Positions 34,220-44,070 of a DNA stretch of 64,000 bases are shown here, one piece after another; positions within the stretch are counted from its first letter, which is position 1, and each line of letters begins with the position of its first letter. The position numbers and the translations under genes were made by a program. The notes under the pieces were generated by a model. That model was not told the origin of the DNA, did not search any database, and worked only from the letters and a program-made list of their open reading frames with translations. The DNA is taken from positions 62,001 to 126,000 of the forward strand of contig NZ_CP080269.1 in NCBI RefSeq assembly GCF_019431355.1. The letters run 5' to 3'. The stretch is from Paenibacillus sp. R14(2021) (GTDB taxonomy: Bacteria > Bacillota > Bacilli > Paenibacillales > Paenibacillaceae).

Positions 34220-34998
34220 AGAATGATATCTACGTCCATTTTCATCCGGATGAACGTCCATTCGTGGACCGGGCATCGGAGTGGGTGGACCGTGCAGCCT
34301 TTGCTCACGAGATGAAGCTGACGGATTTTCTGGATCCCAGGCAGGCGGACATCTTGGTTTCATTAGTCAATCGAAACCCGGATGTGCAAATCCGCCTGTT
34401 TGGCGGTTATGAGGGAGCAGAACGTAAGCGCGCTATCCTTGCACCGGATTACCGGGTACTGGACGATGAGCCGGAACGAATCGCGCTCATTCAAGTATCC
34501 GGCGGTACACAGGGACATTTGGAACTGGATCATGGCGATTATTTAGGTGCCCTGCTCGGTCTTGGCATTAAGCGGGACCGAATCGGCGACCTTCATGTGC
34601 ATGATGACGGAGCCCATTGTCTCGTTGCGGAAGAAATAGCCGACTATATCAATATTCATCTGCGGCAAGTCCACCGTGTTCACGTCCTAACGGATCTGCT
34701 TCCGACGGCGTCGCTGCGTCCGGCCGTTTCGGCTCTGGAAGAGATGAACATTTCGGTGGCTTCTTTGCGTCTAGACGGTATTGCAAGTGATGTACACCGA
34801 ATGAGTCGAACCAAAATTGTAGATCCTATCCGTGCAGGCAGATGCCGCGTGAACTGGAAGGTGGAAGAGGATCCATCTGCCCCGCTCAAGGAGGGGGACG
34901 TCGTTTCCTTGCAGGGATTGGGACGGTTTAAGGTGCTTGGCGTTGACGGCGTTACCAAAAAAGGCAGAGTCAGGGTCAAAATCGGCAAATTTATCTAA
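34216..34998 (+). CDS. ylmH: YlmH family S4-domain RNA-binding protein
   Basis: 260 residues: an N-terminal RRM-like region, a middle domain (GDLHVHDDGAHCLVAEEIADYI near 115) and a C-terminal S4 RNA-binding domain (about 180-255) ending RVRVKIGKFI. The family has been linked to ribosome-associated quality control (RqcP2-like) in Gram-positives. The ATG at 34216 overlaps the yggT stop by 4 bp, so the two are translationally coupled. Confidence 0.92.
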   Translation: MKNDIYVHFHPDERPFVDRASEWVDRAAFAHEMKLTDFLDPRQADILVSLVNRNPDVQIRLFGGYEGAERKRAILAPDYRVLDDEPERIALIQVSGGTQGHLELDHGDYLGALLGLGIKRDRIGDLHVHDDGAHCLVAEEIADYINIHLRQVHRVHVLTDLLPTASLRPAVSALEEMNISVASLRLDGIASDVHRMSRTKIVDPIRAGRCRVNWKVEEDPSAPLKEGDVVSLQGLGRFKVLGVDGVTKKGRVRVKIGKFI

Positions 34999-35023
34999 TT
35001 CTTTGCAGGAAAATGACTTCATC

Positions 35024-35045
35024 TGTCGAAATTAGAATGTACAAT
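35024..35045 (+). promoter_or_regulatory. Perfect Spo0A-box heptamer before a -10 box, upstream of divIVA
   Basis: TGTCGAA (35024-35030) matches the Spo0A core consensus TGnCGAA exactly. TACAAT (35040-35045) is a good -10 box 47 bp before divIVA. The box therefore sits where it would interfere with polymerase binding. A convincing -35 was not found. Confidence 0.4.
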
Positions 35046-35091
35046 CGGGACGACACGTCCTAGGACTCGATAACATTCAGGAGGTGCGCCA

Positions 35092-35586
35092 GTGCCGTTA
35101 ACGCCATTGGACATACATAACAAGGAATTTGGCAGACGTCTTCGCGGATATGATGAAGATGAAGTGAATGAATTTCTCGATCAGGTTATTAAAGATTATG
35201 AAGCGCTCATTCGTGAAAATAAAGAAATTCAGAACCAAGCGCTTGCACTGCAAGAGAAGCTGAATCATTTCGCAACCATCGAAGAAACCCTCAGCAAGAC
35301 AATTATCGTGGCGCAGGAAGCAGCAGATGAAGTCAGAAGCAATGCGAAGAAGGAAGCGCAGCTCATCGTGAAGGAAGCGGAGAAGAACGCAGACCGGATC
35401 ATTAATGAGTCGCTCAGCAAATCCCGCAAGGTCGCCCTTGAAGTCGAGGAGCTGAAGAAGCAGGCGTCGATCTACCGTGCCCGGTTCCGGACATTGGTTG
35501 AAGCACAGCTGGATCTCTTGAGCCATGACAGCTGGGATTCCTTGGAGGGGCCATCCACGTACACAAGCGAAATTGTGCGCGGCTAA
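35092..35586 (+). CDS. divIVA: Septum/pole determinant DivIVA
   Basis: DivIVA binds curved membrane at septa and poles and positions Min proteins and the chromosome during sporulation. The 164-residue product begins PLTPLDIHNKEFGRRLRGYDEDEVNEFLDQVIKD (membrane-binding domain, about 1-40) and continues as a long coiled coil (about 30-140). The GTG start has CAGGAGGTG seven bases upstream. A candidate promoter with a Spo0A-type box lies at 35024-35045. Confidence 0.96.
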   Translation: MPLTPLDIHNKEFGRRLRGYDEDEVNEFLDQVIKDYEALIRENKEIQNQALALQEKLNHFATIEETLSKTIIVAQEAADEVRSNAKKEAQLIVKEAEKNADRIINESLSKSRKVALEVEELKKQASIYRARFRTLVEAQLDLLSHDSWDSLEGPSTYTSEIVRG

Positions 35587-35596
35587 GCCCAATTGT

Positions 35597-35625
35597 TTGA
35601 CAATTGTTTAGGAATGGCGTATAAA
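35597..35625 (+). promoter_or_regulatory. SigA promoter of the ileS T-box transcript
   Basis: TTGACA (35597-35602) and TATAAA (35620-35625) with a 17-bp spacer, just after divIVA. A 7-bp inverted repeat CAATTGT-ttg-ACAATTG (35590-35606) overlaps the -35 box and might be an operator. Confidence 0.8.
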
Positions 35626-35639
35626 TGGTAATAATCCAT

Positions 35640-35973
35640 GTATACGAATGAATTCGTTGACGAGAACGAGTACGCGTGCGGATGCTCTCCAGAGAGCCGG
35701 CGGTTGCTGAAATGCCGGTGTGCAGACCCTTGCGGAAGATCCTCTCCGAGAAGCGCAGCTGAACCTTATGAGCACTCATAAGAAATAAGCTTCGCCGGTG
35801 GTCCGCCGTTACCCGGAACTCGGATGTGTACATCCGTGACTAAGGTGCCAAACAATCGGTGCTGTTTTTGCCTATCTATACGGAGGGGCTCTCAGCAGCC
35901 AGCGATTGTATGGAACAAGGGTGGTATCGCGAGCAACAGTCTCGTCCCTTTTTTAAGGGGCGGGGCTTTTTTT
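35640..35973 (+). promoter_or_regulatory. Isoleucine T-box leader of ileS
   Basis: The leader carries the T-box core AACAAGGGTGGTATCGCG (from 35914), which pairs with the uncharged tRNA end, and stem I elements (AGAGAGCCGG and a following GCTGAAATGCCGGT). In the specifier loop the codon ATC (35739-35741) in GGAAGATCCTCTCCGAG selects tRNA-Ile. The leader ends with a terminator (CTCGTCCCTT / AAGGGGCGGGG, then seven T) at about 35940-35973. Uncharged tRNA-Ile would stabilise the antiterminator and raise ileS expression. This accounts for the 418-bp gap between divIVA and ileS. Confidence 0.95.
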
Positions 35974-36005
35974 ATTTTCAGGAGCCATGAAAGGGGCGTG
36001 CGAAG

Positions 36006-39000
36006 ATGCAGCGCATCGATGTGAAAGAGAAAGCAAGAGCCCGTGATCTGCGGGTATTAGGCAAGTGGAAAGAGGATCAAACATTCCAGAAATCAATCGA
36101 TAACCGAGCGGGCAAACCGAACTTCGTCTTCTACGAAGGACCGCCGACCGCAAACGGAAAACCGCATATCGGACATGTGCTAGGTCGGGTTATCAAAGAT
36201 TTTATTTGCCGGTATAAGACGATGGACGGCTACCGGGTTGTGCGTAAAGCTGGTTGGGACACCCACGGTCTGCCAGTCGAGCTTGGCGTCGAGAAACAGC
36301 TGGGCATTTCCGGCAAGCAGGAAATCGAGAATTACGGCGTAGAAGCCTTCATCAAGAAGTGCAAAAGCAGCGTATTCGAATACGAGCGCCAATGGCGCGA
36401 GCTGACGGAAGCGATTGGCTATTGGACGAATATGGACGATCCTTATATCACGTTGAACAATAATTACATCGAGAGCGTCTGGCATATCCTCTCCACCATT
36501 CATGGCAAAGGCCTGCTTTACCGCGGGCACCGCGTAAGCCCGTATTGCCCGGATTGCCAGACAACGCTCAGCTCGCATGAAGTCGCGCAAGGCTACGAGG
36601 ATGTCAAAGATCTGAGCGCCACCGTGAAATTCAAGCTGACAGGCAGCGGCGAGTTCGTGCTGGCATGGACGACGACACCATGGACGCTTCCGGCGAATGT
36701 TGCGCTTGCCGTGAATCCAAACCTGAGCTACGCGCGCGTCCTGAAGGACGGCGAGGTGTACATCGTTGCCGAAGCGCTTATCGAAAGCGTCATGAAAGGC
36801 GATTACGAGGTGCAATCCACCGTGAAGGGCACGGAGCTGCTGAATCTGAAATATACGCCGCCTTTCAACTATGAGATCGTCGAGAACGGCCATTTTATCA
36901 TCCCGGGTGATTACGTCAGCGACACGAGCGGTACGGGTATCGTTCATATCGCGCCTGCACACGGCGATGAAGACTATAAGGTTGCCCGTCAGAACGGCGT
37001 AAGCTTCTTGAACGTCGTAGACAACGCCGGTCGTTACACGGAAGTCGTGACAGATCTCGCCGGCCGTTTCGTGAAAGAGTGCGATGTCGATATCGTGAAA
37101 ATGCTCAGTGAGCGCGGTCTCTTGTTCTCGAAGGAACGCTACGAGCACAGCTATCCGTTCTGCTGGCGCTGCAAAACGCCGCTGATCTATTATGCAACAG
37201 ACAGCTGGTTCATCGAGACGACGGCTATAAAGGATCAACTAATCGCAAACAACAGCGGCGTGGACTGGTATCCGTCCCATATCCGCGAAGGACGCTTCGG
37301 CAAATTCCTTGAAGATCTCGTCGACTGGAACATCAGCCGCAACCGCTACTGGGGAACGCCGCTTAACGTTTGGATATGCGACACCTGCGGCGGGCAGCAT
37401 GCACCTGGCAGCCGCGCAGATTTGGCGGCACGCTCCGTTACGCCGATCTCGGAAGATATCGAGCTGCATAAGCCTTACGTCGACGACGTTAAGCTGCATT
37501 GTCCGCACTGCGAAGGCGGCGTGATGACGCGCACATCCGAGGTGATTGACGTCTGGTTCGACAGCGGCTCCATGCCGTTCGCGCAGTATCATCAGCCATT
37601 CGAGAAGCAAGAAGAGTTTGCCGAGCAGTATCCGGCTGATATTATCTGCGAAGGCATCGACCAAACGCGCGGCTGGTTCTTCAGCTTGCTGGCAGTATCC
37701 ACGCTCTACAACGGCAAAGCGCCGTATAAAGCAGTTATCTCGACAGGCCACATTCTTGACGAGAACGGACAGAAGATGTCCAAGTCCAAAGGCAACGTTA
37801 TCGACCCGTGGGAAATCATCGATGAGTATGGCACAGATGCATTCCGTTGGGCGCTGCTTGCAGACAGTGCGCCGTGGAACAGCAAGCGATTCTCGCGCGG
37901 CATCGTAGGCGAGGCCAAGTCCAAAGTGATTGATACGATCGTGAACACGCACGCGTTCTTCGCGCTGTACGCTTCGATTGACGGTTACGACCCGGCATCG
38001 CAGCCTGCTCGCGTATCGGGTAACAAGCTGGATCGTTGGATCACGTCGAGATTGAACAGCCTTGTCACTCAAGTGAACAAAAGCTTGACCGGCTACGATT
38101 TCCTGAATGCAGCCAAAGGCATCGAAGTGTTCGTCGACGAGCTCAGCAACTGGTATATCCGCCGTTCGCGCGACCGCTTCTGGGGAAGCGGGTTGAATGA
38201 CGACAAGCTGGATGCCTATGGCACACTGCGTTCCGTGCTGGTTACGTTGGCGCAGCTGATCGCGCCATTCGCGCCGCTGCTTGCAGAAGACGTCTATACG
38301 AATTTGGGCGATGGAAGCAGCGTGCATCTGGCCGATTATCCGAAGGCCGATGAAGCGGCGATCGACGAGAAGCTGGAACGCGATATGGAGACGGCGAGAC
38401 AAATCGTTGAGCTCGCACGCAATGTCCGTAATGAAACGGGCATCAAGACGCGCCAGCCCCTTTCGGAACTTATCGTAGCGCTCGATAATGAATTTGATCT
38501 GACTCCTTACGAAGAAATCATCAAGGATGAGATCAATGTGAAAGCGATCAAGATCGCAAGCGGCGACAGCGGCTTTGTCGATTTCGCCTTCAAGCTGAAC
38601 TTGAAGGTCGCTGGCAAAAAATACGGCAAGCATGTTGGGCCGATCCAAGCGCATCTGAGAACGCTGCTGCCTGCCGAAACGGGTGAAATTATGAAAGCCG
38701 GCGAGCTGTCCTACACGTCGCCGGATGGTGAAAGCTTCGTCATCGCGCTGAATGAGCTGCTCGTAGAGAAACAGGCCAAATCCGGCTTCGCATCGGCTTC
38801 CGGATATCAGCTGACCGTAGCAATAAATACCGATATTACTCCGGAACTTGAGCAGGAAGGCCTGGTCCGCGAAGTCATCCGTGCCGTACAAGATACGCGT
38901 AAGAAGCTGGATTTGCCAATTGAACAGCGGATAGCGCTCACGCTTGAAGTGGACGCAGAGCTGCATGCCGCCCTACAGGCGTTTGAATCGGTGCTGTTTG

Positions 39001-39101
39001 AAAATGTACTGCTCAGCAGCATGGAATTTGGCATTGCGCCATTAATGGAACGCGTCTCGCTCGGTGATCGGGAGATTGGAATTTCGATTGCAGGGGCATA
39101 G
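36006..39101 (+). CDS. ileS: Isoleucyl-tRNA synthetase, eukaryote-like IleS2 type
   Basis: Charges tRNA-Ile in the cytoplasm. 1031 residues with the class I motifs PPTANGKPHIGHVLG (HIGH, about 45) and GQKMSKSKGN (KMSKS, about 590), an editing domain (about 190-390), a Cys-rich zinc site (VWICDTCGG near 455 and LHCPHCEGG near 500) and an anticodon-binding region. Length and the PPTANGKPHIGH form fit the IleS2 group, which is known for low mupirocin sensitivity, rather than the roughly 920-residue IleS1 of B. subtilis. It is preceded by an isoleucine T-box, so it is the regulated housekeeping enzyme. Confidence 0.96.
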   Translation: MQRIDVKEKARARDLRVLGKWKEDQTFQKSIDNRAGKPNFVFYEGPPTANGKPHIGHVLGRVIKDFICRYKTMDGYRVVRKAGWDTHGLPVELGVEKQLGISGKQEIENYGVEAFIKKCKSSVFEYERQWRELTEAIGYWTNMDDPYITLNNNYIESVWHILSTIHGKGLLYRGHRVSPYCPDCQTTLSSHEVAQGYEDVKDLSATVKFKLTGSGEFVLAWTTTPWTLPANVALAVNPNLSYARVLKDGEVYIVAEALIESVMKGDYEVQSTVKGTELLNLKYTPPFNYEIVENGHFIIPGDYVSDTSGTGIVHIAPAHGDEDYKVARQNGVSFLNVVDNAGRYTEVVTDLAGRFVKECDVDIVKMLSERGLLFSKERYEHSYPFCWRCKTPLIYYATDSWFIETTAIKDQLIANNSGVDWYPSHIREGRFGKFLEDLVDWNISRNRYWGTPLNVWICDTCGGQHAPGSRADLAARSVTPISEDIELHKPYVDDVKLHCPHCEGGVMTRTSEVIDVWFDSGSMPFAQYHQPFEKQEEFAEQYPADIICEGIDQTRGWFFSLLAVSTLYNGKAPYKAVISTGHILDENGQKMSKSKGNVIDPWEIIDEYGTDAFRWALLADSAPWNSKRFSRGIVGEAKSKVIDTIVNTHAFFALYASIDGYDPASQPARVSGNKLDRWITSRLNSLVTQVNKSLTGYDFLNAAKGIEVFVDELSNWYIRRSRDRFWGSGLNDDKLDAYGTLRSVLVTLAQLIAPFAPLLAEDVYTNLGDGSSVHLADYPKADEAAIDEKLERDMETARQIVELARNVRNETGIKTRQPLSELIVALDNEFDLTPYEEIIKDEINVKAIKIASGDSGFVDFAFKLNLKVAGKKYGKHVGPIQAHLRTLLPAETGEIMKAGELSYTSPDGESFVIALNELLVEKQAKSGFASASGYQLTVAINTDITPELEQEGLVREVIRAVQDTRKKLDLPIEQRIALTLEVDAELHAALQAFESVLFENVLLSSMEFGIAPLMERVSLGDREIGISIAGA

Positions 39102-39126
39102 TAACCCATAGCAGCAAATCATACGT

Positions 39127-39186
39127 ACGCCCATGTTCACGTGTCGGCGAGCGGCCTTTGCCGCCGCCGAACGCTTGCATGGGCGT
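39127..39186 (+). terminator. Possible terminator after ileS
   Basis: ACGCCCATG (39127-39135) and CATGGGCGT (39178-39186) are perfect inverse arms around a 42-nt GC-rich loop with its own pairing; TTCGTTTG follows. The weak T run makes termination uncertain. Confidence 0.45.
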
Positions 39187-39218
39187 TTCGTTTGATGCTT
39201 TGGGGAGGGAATAGTGCG

Positions 39219-39551
39219 ATGGCGGAAGAAATCAACGAGAAAGAAATGAAAGGCGTCCATCATGCATTGGATGCGCTCGAGAAACGTCTGCAGAAGGTCA
39301 CCATCCAAATGGAACGGACGCAAATTGCCGACTACGTGCAGCTATTAAACCGGCCGATTTCGCTGATTTGGCGCAATCTGCTCGGCGGATTGTCTCGAGG
39401 CATCGGCATTGCGATCGGTTTTACATTCTTTGCGGCGACGATTCTGTATGTTCTGCAGCTATTAGGTAAATTGAATTTACCGATTATCGGCGACTACATT
39501 GCAGATATCGTTCGCGTCGTTCAGCATCAGCTGGAAGGAAAAACCTATTAA
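39219..39551 (+). CDS. DUF5665 domain-containing small membrane protein
   Basis: 110 residues: an acidic helical N-terminus (MAEEINEKEMKGVHHALDALEKRLQ), then YVQLLNRPISLIWRNLLGGLSRGIGIAIGFTFFAATILYVLQ with one or two membrane segments (about 55-85), a pattern of DUF5665. The start is ATG 39219 with GGGGAGGG upstream; the longer frame from 39141 crosses the ileS hairpin. Function is unknown. It converges with the yteA-like gene 14 bp away. Confidence 0.8.
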   Translation: MAEEINEKEMKGVHHALDALEKRLQKVTIQMERTQIADYVQLLNRPISLIWRNLLGGLSRGIGIAIGFTFFAATILYVLQLLGKLNLPIIGDYIADIVRVVQHQLEGKTY

Positions 39552-39565
39552 CATCATGATGTCCA

Positions 39566-40282
39566 TCATTCCAATAAAGCTTCGCCTTCTTCGTTCTCCA
39601 TATAATCGTTATAGGCTTTGTTTCGAACCACATAGCGGTGATTACCAGTAATATCGGTCGCTATGAAGCTTTCCAGGGATTCAACGTACCCGTCGAGTTC
39701 GTCGGATTCAATTCCTACTTCCTCATAAGAGGTCACATTGCGGTTCTCGGACATGGCGGGCGAGTTGGAATTCCCCCAGCGTTCAACGATTTGCCAGGCA
39801 TCTTCCCCGTCGAAGCCGTTGAAGCCGTCTTCGTGATCATCCATGTCGGATCGGCCGAAAGGCGGCATGAGGAATGATTCCTCAATCGGTCGGTGCTCGG
39901 ACAATTCCTGTCTTGGCGAATGCTCGGCACAATAAAGCGTGTCTGGGAGCGCCTGCAGGCGAGCAAGCGGTATGGGCTCTCCGCAGGTTTGACAGCTGCC
40001 GTAGCTGCCGTTGTCCATGGCGGACAAGGCTTCGCTGATGCGATTTAACCGCAGCTCTTCCTGTTCATGCAGTGCAATGTCTTTGCCTCGTTCGTAGGTC
40101 TCGGTCGCCGCGTCGCCGGGATGGTTGTCATAAGCGGACAAATCGCCGGTGGCGTCCCGCAGGGAAGTGGATAAGCCGTAGTGGTCGATGCTTGCTAATC
40201 GCTGCTCGGTAGCGGCTTTCTCCACGGTCAGCTGGCTCCGAAGATTGCGAAGCTGGTTATTCGTAAGTTTCGTCATCGTCAT
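39566..40282 (-). CDS. yteA: YteA-family sporulation protein (TraR/DksA C4 zinc finger)
   Basis: 238 residues: an N-terminal helical part (LTNNQLRNLRSQLTVEKAATEQRL), then DLSAYDNHPGDAATETYERGKDIAL and a zinc-finger region GSYGSCQTCGEPIPLARLQALP...YCAEH (about 95-125) of the TraR/DksA type. The acidic C-terminal half ends in DYMENEEGEALLE. Such proteins are typical of spore formers, and a DksA-like effect on RNA polymerase is possible but unproven. I start at the ATG whose first base is 40282, with AAGAGGT upstream, rather than 40303. It is divergent from lspA. Confidence 0.85.
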   Translation of the reverse strand: MTMTKLTNNQLRNLRSQLTVEKAATEQRLASIDHYGLSTSLRDATGDLSAYDNHPGDAATETYERGKDIALHEQEELRLNRISEALSAMDNGSYGSCQTCGEPIPLARLQALPDTLYCAEHSPRQELSEHRPIEESFLMPPFGRSDMDDHEDGFNGFDGEDAWQIVERWGNSNSPAMSENRNVTSYEEVGIESDELDGYVESLESFIATDITGNHRYVVRNKAYNDYMENEEGEALLE

Positions 40283-40460
40283 AAGGGAGTTACCTCTTTT
40301 CACGGAAGCTGAGTGGTTGCTGATGCTTTCGTTAGAGTTCGCAAAACGGGGCTATTTTAGAGGCGGGCATTCATGGTTACACTGGCAGAGAGAAAGGGAA
40401 ATCAGCTAGTCGAATGCGGAATAAATATGCTACAATGTGGGGGATAAGGGGGCATATGCC

Positions 40461-40979
40461 GTGAAATTTTACTATTACTGGCTGGCGGTTTTTGTTTTCG
40501 TAATCGATTATTTAAGCAAGAAATGGGTGGAGCACAGCCTGGACATGGGTCAGACGAAGCAGGTGCTTGGCGATTTCTTCATCATCACCTCGATTCGCAA
40601 CAAAGGGGCGGCATTCGGAATCCTCCAGGAACAACGATGGTTGTTCATCGTCATTACCCTCATTGTTGTTGGCGCTATTTTCTGGTATTTGACAAAGAAC
40701 CGCAACAGCGGCAAAGTATGGCTGCTTACGGGACTCGGACTTGTGCTCGGCGGCGCGATCGGCAACTTTATGGATCGTTTGCTGTATGGACAAGTCGTCG
40801 ATTTTCTTCAATTCACCTTCGGCAGCTATGTGTTCCCGATTTTTAACATTGCCGATTCCGGTATTTGCATCGGTGTAGGGTTGATTCTGCTCGATGCGCT
40901 TCTGACATCCAAGAAAGAGAACGGAGATTCAAATGGAAATGAACGAAATGGACAAGAAGGACATCAATTCATTCAATGA
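40461..40979 (+). CDS. lspA: Lipoprotein signal peptidase LspA
   Basis: LspA removes signal peptides from prolipoproteins in the membrane; four lipoproteins with lipobox motifs or anchors occur in this window. 172 residues with four membrane segments and the catalytic aspartates in GGAIGNFMDRL (about 105) and PIFNIADSGI (about 130). I use GTG 40461 with AAGGGGG nine bases before it; another GTG at 40437 lacks a site. A TACAAT at 40431-40436 may be the -10 box. The 3' end overlaps the next gene by 47 bp. Confidence 0.95.
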   Translation: MKFYYYWLAVFVFVIDYLSKKWVEHSLDMGQTKQVLGDFFIITSIRNKGAAFGILQEQRWLFIVITLIVVGAIFWYLTKNRNSGKVWLLTGLGLVLGGAIGNFMDRLLYGQVVDFLQFTFGSYVFPIFNIADSGICIGVGLILLDALLTSKKENGDSNGNERNGQEGHQFIQ

Positions 40980-41895
40980 CGAGCCGATGAGCTTCGTGAT
41001 CGCCGATACCGAAGCAGGCGAACGGCTTGATAAATATGTAACGGAGAGCATGGAAGAAGGCTCCATTTCGCGTACGCAGGTGCAGGAATGGATTAAGGGC
41101 GGCGCTGTTCTTGTTAACGGACGCCAAGTCAAGCCCAATACGAAATTAACCGTGGCAGATGTGGTCACGGTTATTATTCCGGAACCGGAAGAAGCCGAGA
41201 TCGAGGCGCAGCCGATTCCGCTTGATATCGTATACGAGGACAGCGATGTGATCGTCATTAATAAGCCGAGAGGAATGGTCGTGCATCCGGCTCCAGGGCA
41301 CTATTCCGGAACGATCGTTAACGCGCTTATGTACCACTGCAAGGATTTGTCCGGCATCAACGGCGTGATGAGGCCGGGCATCGTGCATCGGATCGATAAG
41401 GATACGTCGGGACTTATTATGGCCGCGAAGAATGATTTGGCCCATGCATCTCTTGCCGCGCAATTGAAGGCGCATACGGTAACCCGCAAATATATCGCCC
41501 TTGTACATGGCAATATGCCGCATGAGCACGGAACCGTCGATGCGCCGATCGGACGCGACCCGCAGGATCGCAAGCTGTTTACCGTTATCCATAAAGGCAG
41601 CAAAGAAGCCGTGACGCATTTTCAGGTGATGGAACGGTTCGGCGATTACACGCTGCTGGAGCTTCAGCTCGAAACCGGACGGACGCATCAGATCCGCGTG
41701 CATATGAAATACATCGATCATCCGATGGCCGGGGACCCAGTGTATGGACGCAATAAGACGATCGGCCTCAAGGGTCAGGCTCTTCATGCGGCCGTACTGG
41801 GCTTTGAGCATCCGCGCACAGGTGAATACATGGAGTTTCAAGCGCCGATTCCTGCGGACATGGAGCATGAACTGACGATTTTAAGACAAAGGTAG
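40933..41895 (+). CDS. RluA/RluD-family 23S rRNA pseudouridine synthase (YlyB-like)
   Basis: Isomerises uridine to pseudouridine in 23S rRNA. 320 residues with an N-terminal S4 domain (about 15-80, RLDKYVTESM, SISRTQVQEWIKGGAVLVNG), the catalytic Asp in HRIDKDTSGLIMAAKN (about 155) and RTHQIRVHMKYIDHPMAGD near 250. ATG 40933 lies inside lspA (47-bp overlap), preceded by CGGAGATT, so the two are translationally coupled, as lspA-ylyB in Bacillus. Confidence 0.93.
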   Translation: MEMNEMDKKDINSFNDEPMSFVIADTEAGERLDKYVTESMEEGSISRTQVQEWIKGGAVLVNGRQVKPNTKLTVADVVTVIIPEPEEAEIEAQPIPLDIVYEDSDVIVINKPRGMVVHPAPGHYSGTIVNALMYHCKDLSGINGVMRPGIVHRIDKDTSGLIMAAKNDLAHASLAAQLKAHTVTRKYIALVHGNMPHEHGTVDAPIGRDPQDRKLFTVIHKGSKEAVTHFQVMERFGDYTLLELQLETGRTHQIRVHMKYIDHPMAGDPVYGRNKTIGLKGQALHAAVLGFEHPRTGEYMEFQAPIPADMEHELTILRQR

Positions 41896-42010
41896 ATACA
41901 TAATAGTGCAAACTTTTCACTAATTTCTTTATATGGCAGAGCGGATTACGTGCGCTATGATGGTAGATATATTTACGATATTCCGACAATGAAGGGTGAG
42001 ATAACGCCAA

Positions 42011-43246
42011 ATGACTCAAATCAATCATAATTATATGCAGCTTCAAGGGAGCTATTTATTCTCAGAAATTGCTAAGCGCCGCACGAAATTCACGCAGGAC
42101 AATCCGAATGCTCAAATCATCAGCCTCGGCATTGGCGACGTAACGCGCGGTCTTCCGGACGCGATTACGAAAGCGATGCATGCGGCCGTAGACGAGCTCT
42201 CGAATCCCGGCACGTTCCGCGGATACGGACCTGAGCAAGGCTATGACTTCCTGATCAATGAAATTATCAACAACGATTACAAAGCGCGCGGTATCGACAT
42301 CGGGGCGAACGAAGTATTCGTCAGCGACGGTTCCAAATGCGACGTGGGCAACATCCAGGAGATTTTCAGCAAGGATGCAGTCGTGGCTGTACAGGATCCG
42401 GTATATCCTGTGTACGTAGATACGAACGTTATGGCAGGCCGCTCCGGTTCGTTCAACAAAGAAACGAACCAATACAATAATATCGTTTACCTGAAATGCG
42501 ATGCATCCAACAACTTTACGCCAAGCCTGCCTGAGCGCAAAGTAGATTTGATCTACCTCTGCTACCCGAACAACCCGACAGGCATGACGCTGTCGAAGGC
42601 GGAGCTGAAGCGTTGGGTTGATTTTGCCAAAGCGAATGACTGCATCATTCTGTACGATTCCGCGTATGAAGCATTCATTCAAGAAGCGGACGTGCCGCGC
42701 AGTATCTACGAAATCGAAGGCGCGAAGGAAGTGGCGATCGAGTTCCGCAGCTTCTCCAAAACAGCCGGCTTTACCGGCGTACGCTGCGCATACACGGTCG
42801 TGCCTCGCGAGCTGAAAGCCAAAGACGCCGATGGTAACGTCCTGTTGGTCAACGACCTGTGGAACCGCCGCCATACAACGAAATTCAACGGTGTTTCTTA
42901 CGTGACACAACGCGGTGCCGCTGCCATCTACACACCGGAAGGCAAAGCGCAAATCGCATCGATCATCGACTATTACATGACGAATGCCGGCATTATCCGC
43001 GAGGGACTCTCTTCCCTAGGACTTGAAGTGTTTGGCGGCGTCAACGCGCCATACATCTGGCTCAAAACACCGAATGGTCTTGATTCATGGGCGTTCTTCG
43101 ACAAATTGCTGTCGGAAGCGAATATTGTCGGTACGCCGGGCGTCGGCTTTGGACAAAGCGGCCAAGGCTATTTCCGCCTAACGGCGTTCGGCAGCCGCGA
43201 GAATACGGAAAAAGCGGTTGAACGGATCACCAAATTAAGCCTGTAG
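42011..43246 (+). CDS. dapL: LL-diaminopimelate aminotransferase DapL
   Basis: DapL converts tetrahydrodipicolinate directly to LL-diaminopimelate with glutamate as donor, bypassing the acylated intermediates. 411 residues with [19 protein letters not shown] near 37, [11 protein letters not shown] near 75, [15 protein letters not shown] near 105, [12 protein letters not shown] near 185 and the PLP lysine in [14 protein letters not shown] (about 250). It supplies meso-DAP for MurE in this window and DPA/lysine pathways. It stands alone between the rluD-family gene and the pyr promoter. Confidence 0.95.
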   Translation: MTQINHNYMQLQGSYLFSEIAKRRTKFTQDNPNAQIISLGIGDVTRGLPDAITKAMHAAVDELSNPGTFRGYGPEQGYDFLINEIINNDYKARGIDIGANEVFVSDGSKCDVGNIQEIFSKDAVVAVQDPVYPVYVDTNVMAGRSGSFNKETNQYNNIVYLKCDASNNFTPSLPERKVDLIYLCYPNNPTGMTLSKAELKRWVDFAKANDCIILYDSAYEAFIQEADVPRSIYEIEGAKEVAIEFRSFSKTAGFTGVRCAYTVVPRELKAKDADGNVLLVNDLWNRRHTTKFNGVSYVTQRGAAAIYTPEGKAQIASIIDYYMTNAGIIREGLSSLGLEVFGGVNAPYIWLKTPNGLDSWAFFDKLLSEANIVGTPGVGFGQSGQGYFRLTAFGSRENTEKAVERITKLSL

Positions 43247-43258
43247 GTCAAAAGAGCA

Positions 43259-43287
43259 TTGACATCATTTGTCGAACGTGGGATAAT
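43259..43287 (+). promoter_or_regulatory. pyr operon promoter with embedded Spo0A box
   Basis: TTGACA (43259-43264) and GATAAT (43282-43287) with a 17-bp spacer form a strong SigA promoter. The spacer contains TTTGTCGAA (43268-43276), an exact match to the Spo0A core TGnCGAA with the favoured flanking T residues. Binding there would block transcription. Confidence 0.75.
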
Positions 43288-43309
43288 TCATTTGATAAAC
43301 AGCAGTACC

Positions 43310-44056
<747 letters not shown>

Positions 44057-44070
44057 GGGGGAGCTTAAGG

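Noticed and set aside
37239-38966. 575-codon minus-strand open frame over ileS
   Set aside because: Antisense shadow of a codon-biased gene. Composition is Arg/His/Ile-rich and shows no family motif or ribosome binding site.
40417-40436. Spo0A-like AGTCGAA before the lspA -10 box
   Set aside because: It departs from the core at a conserved position, and no -35 element could be assigned.
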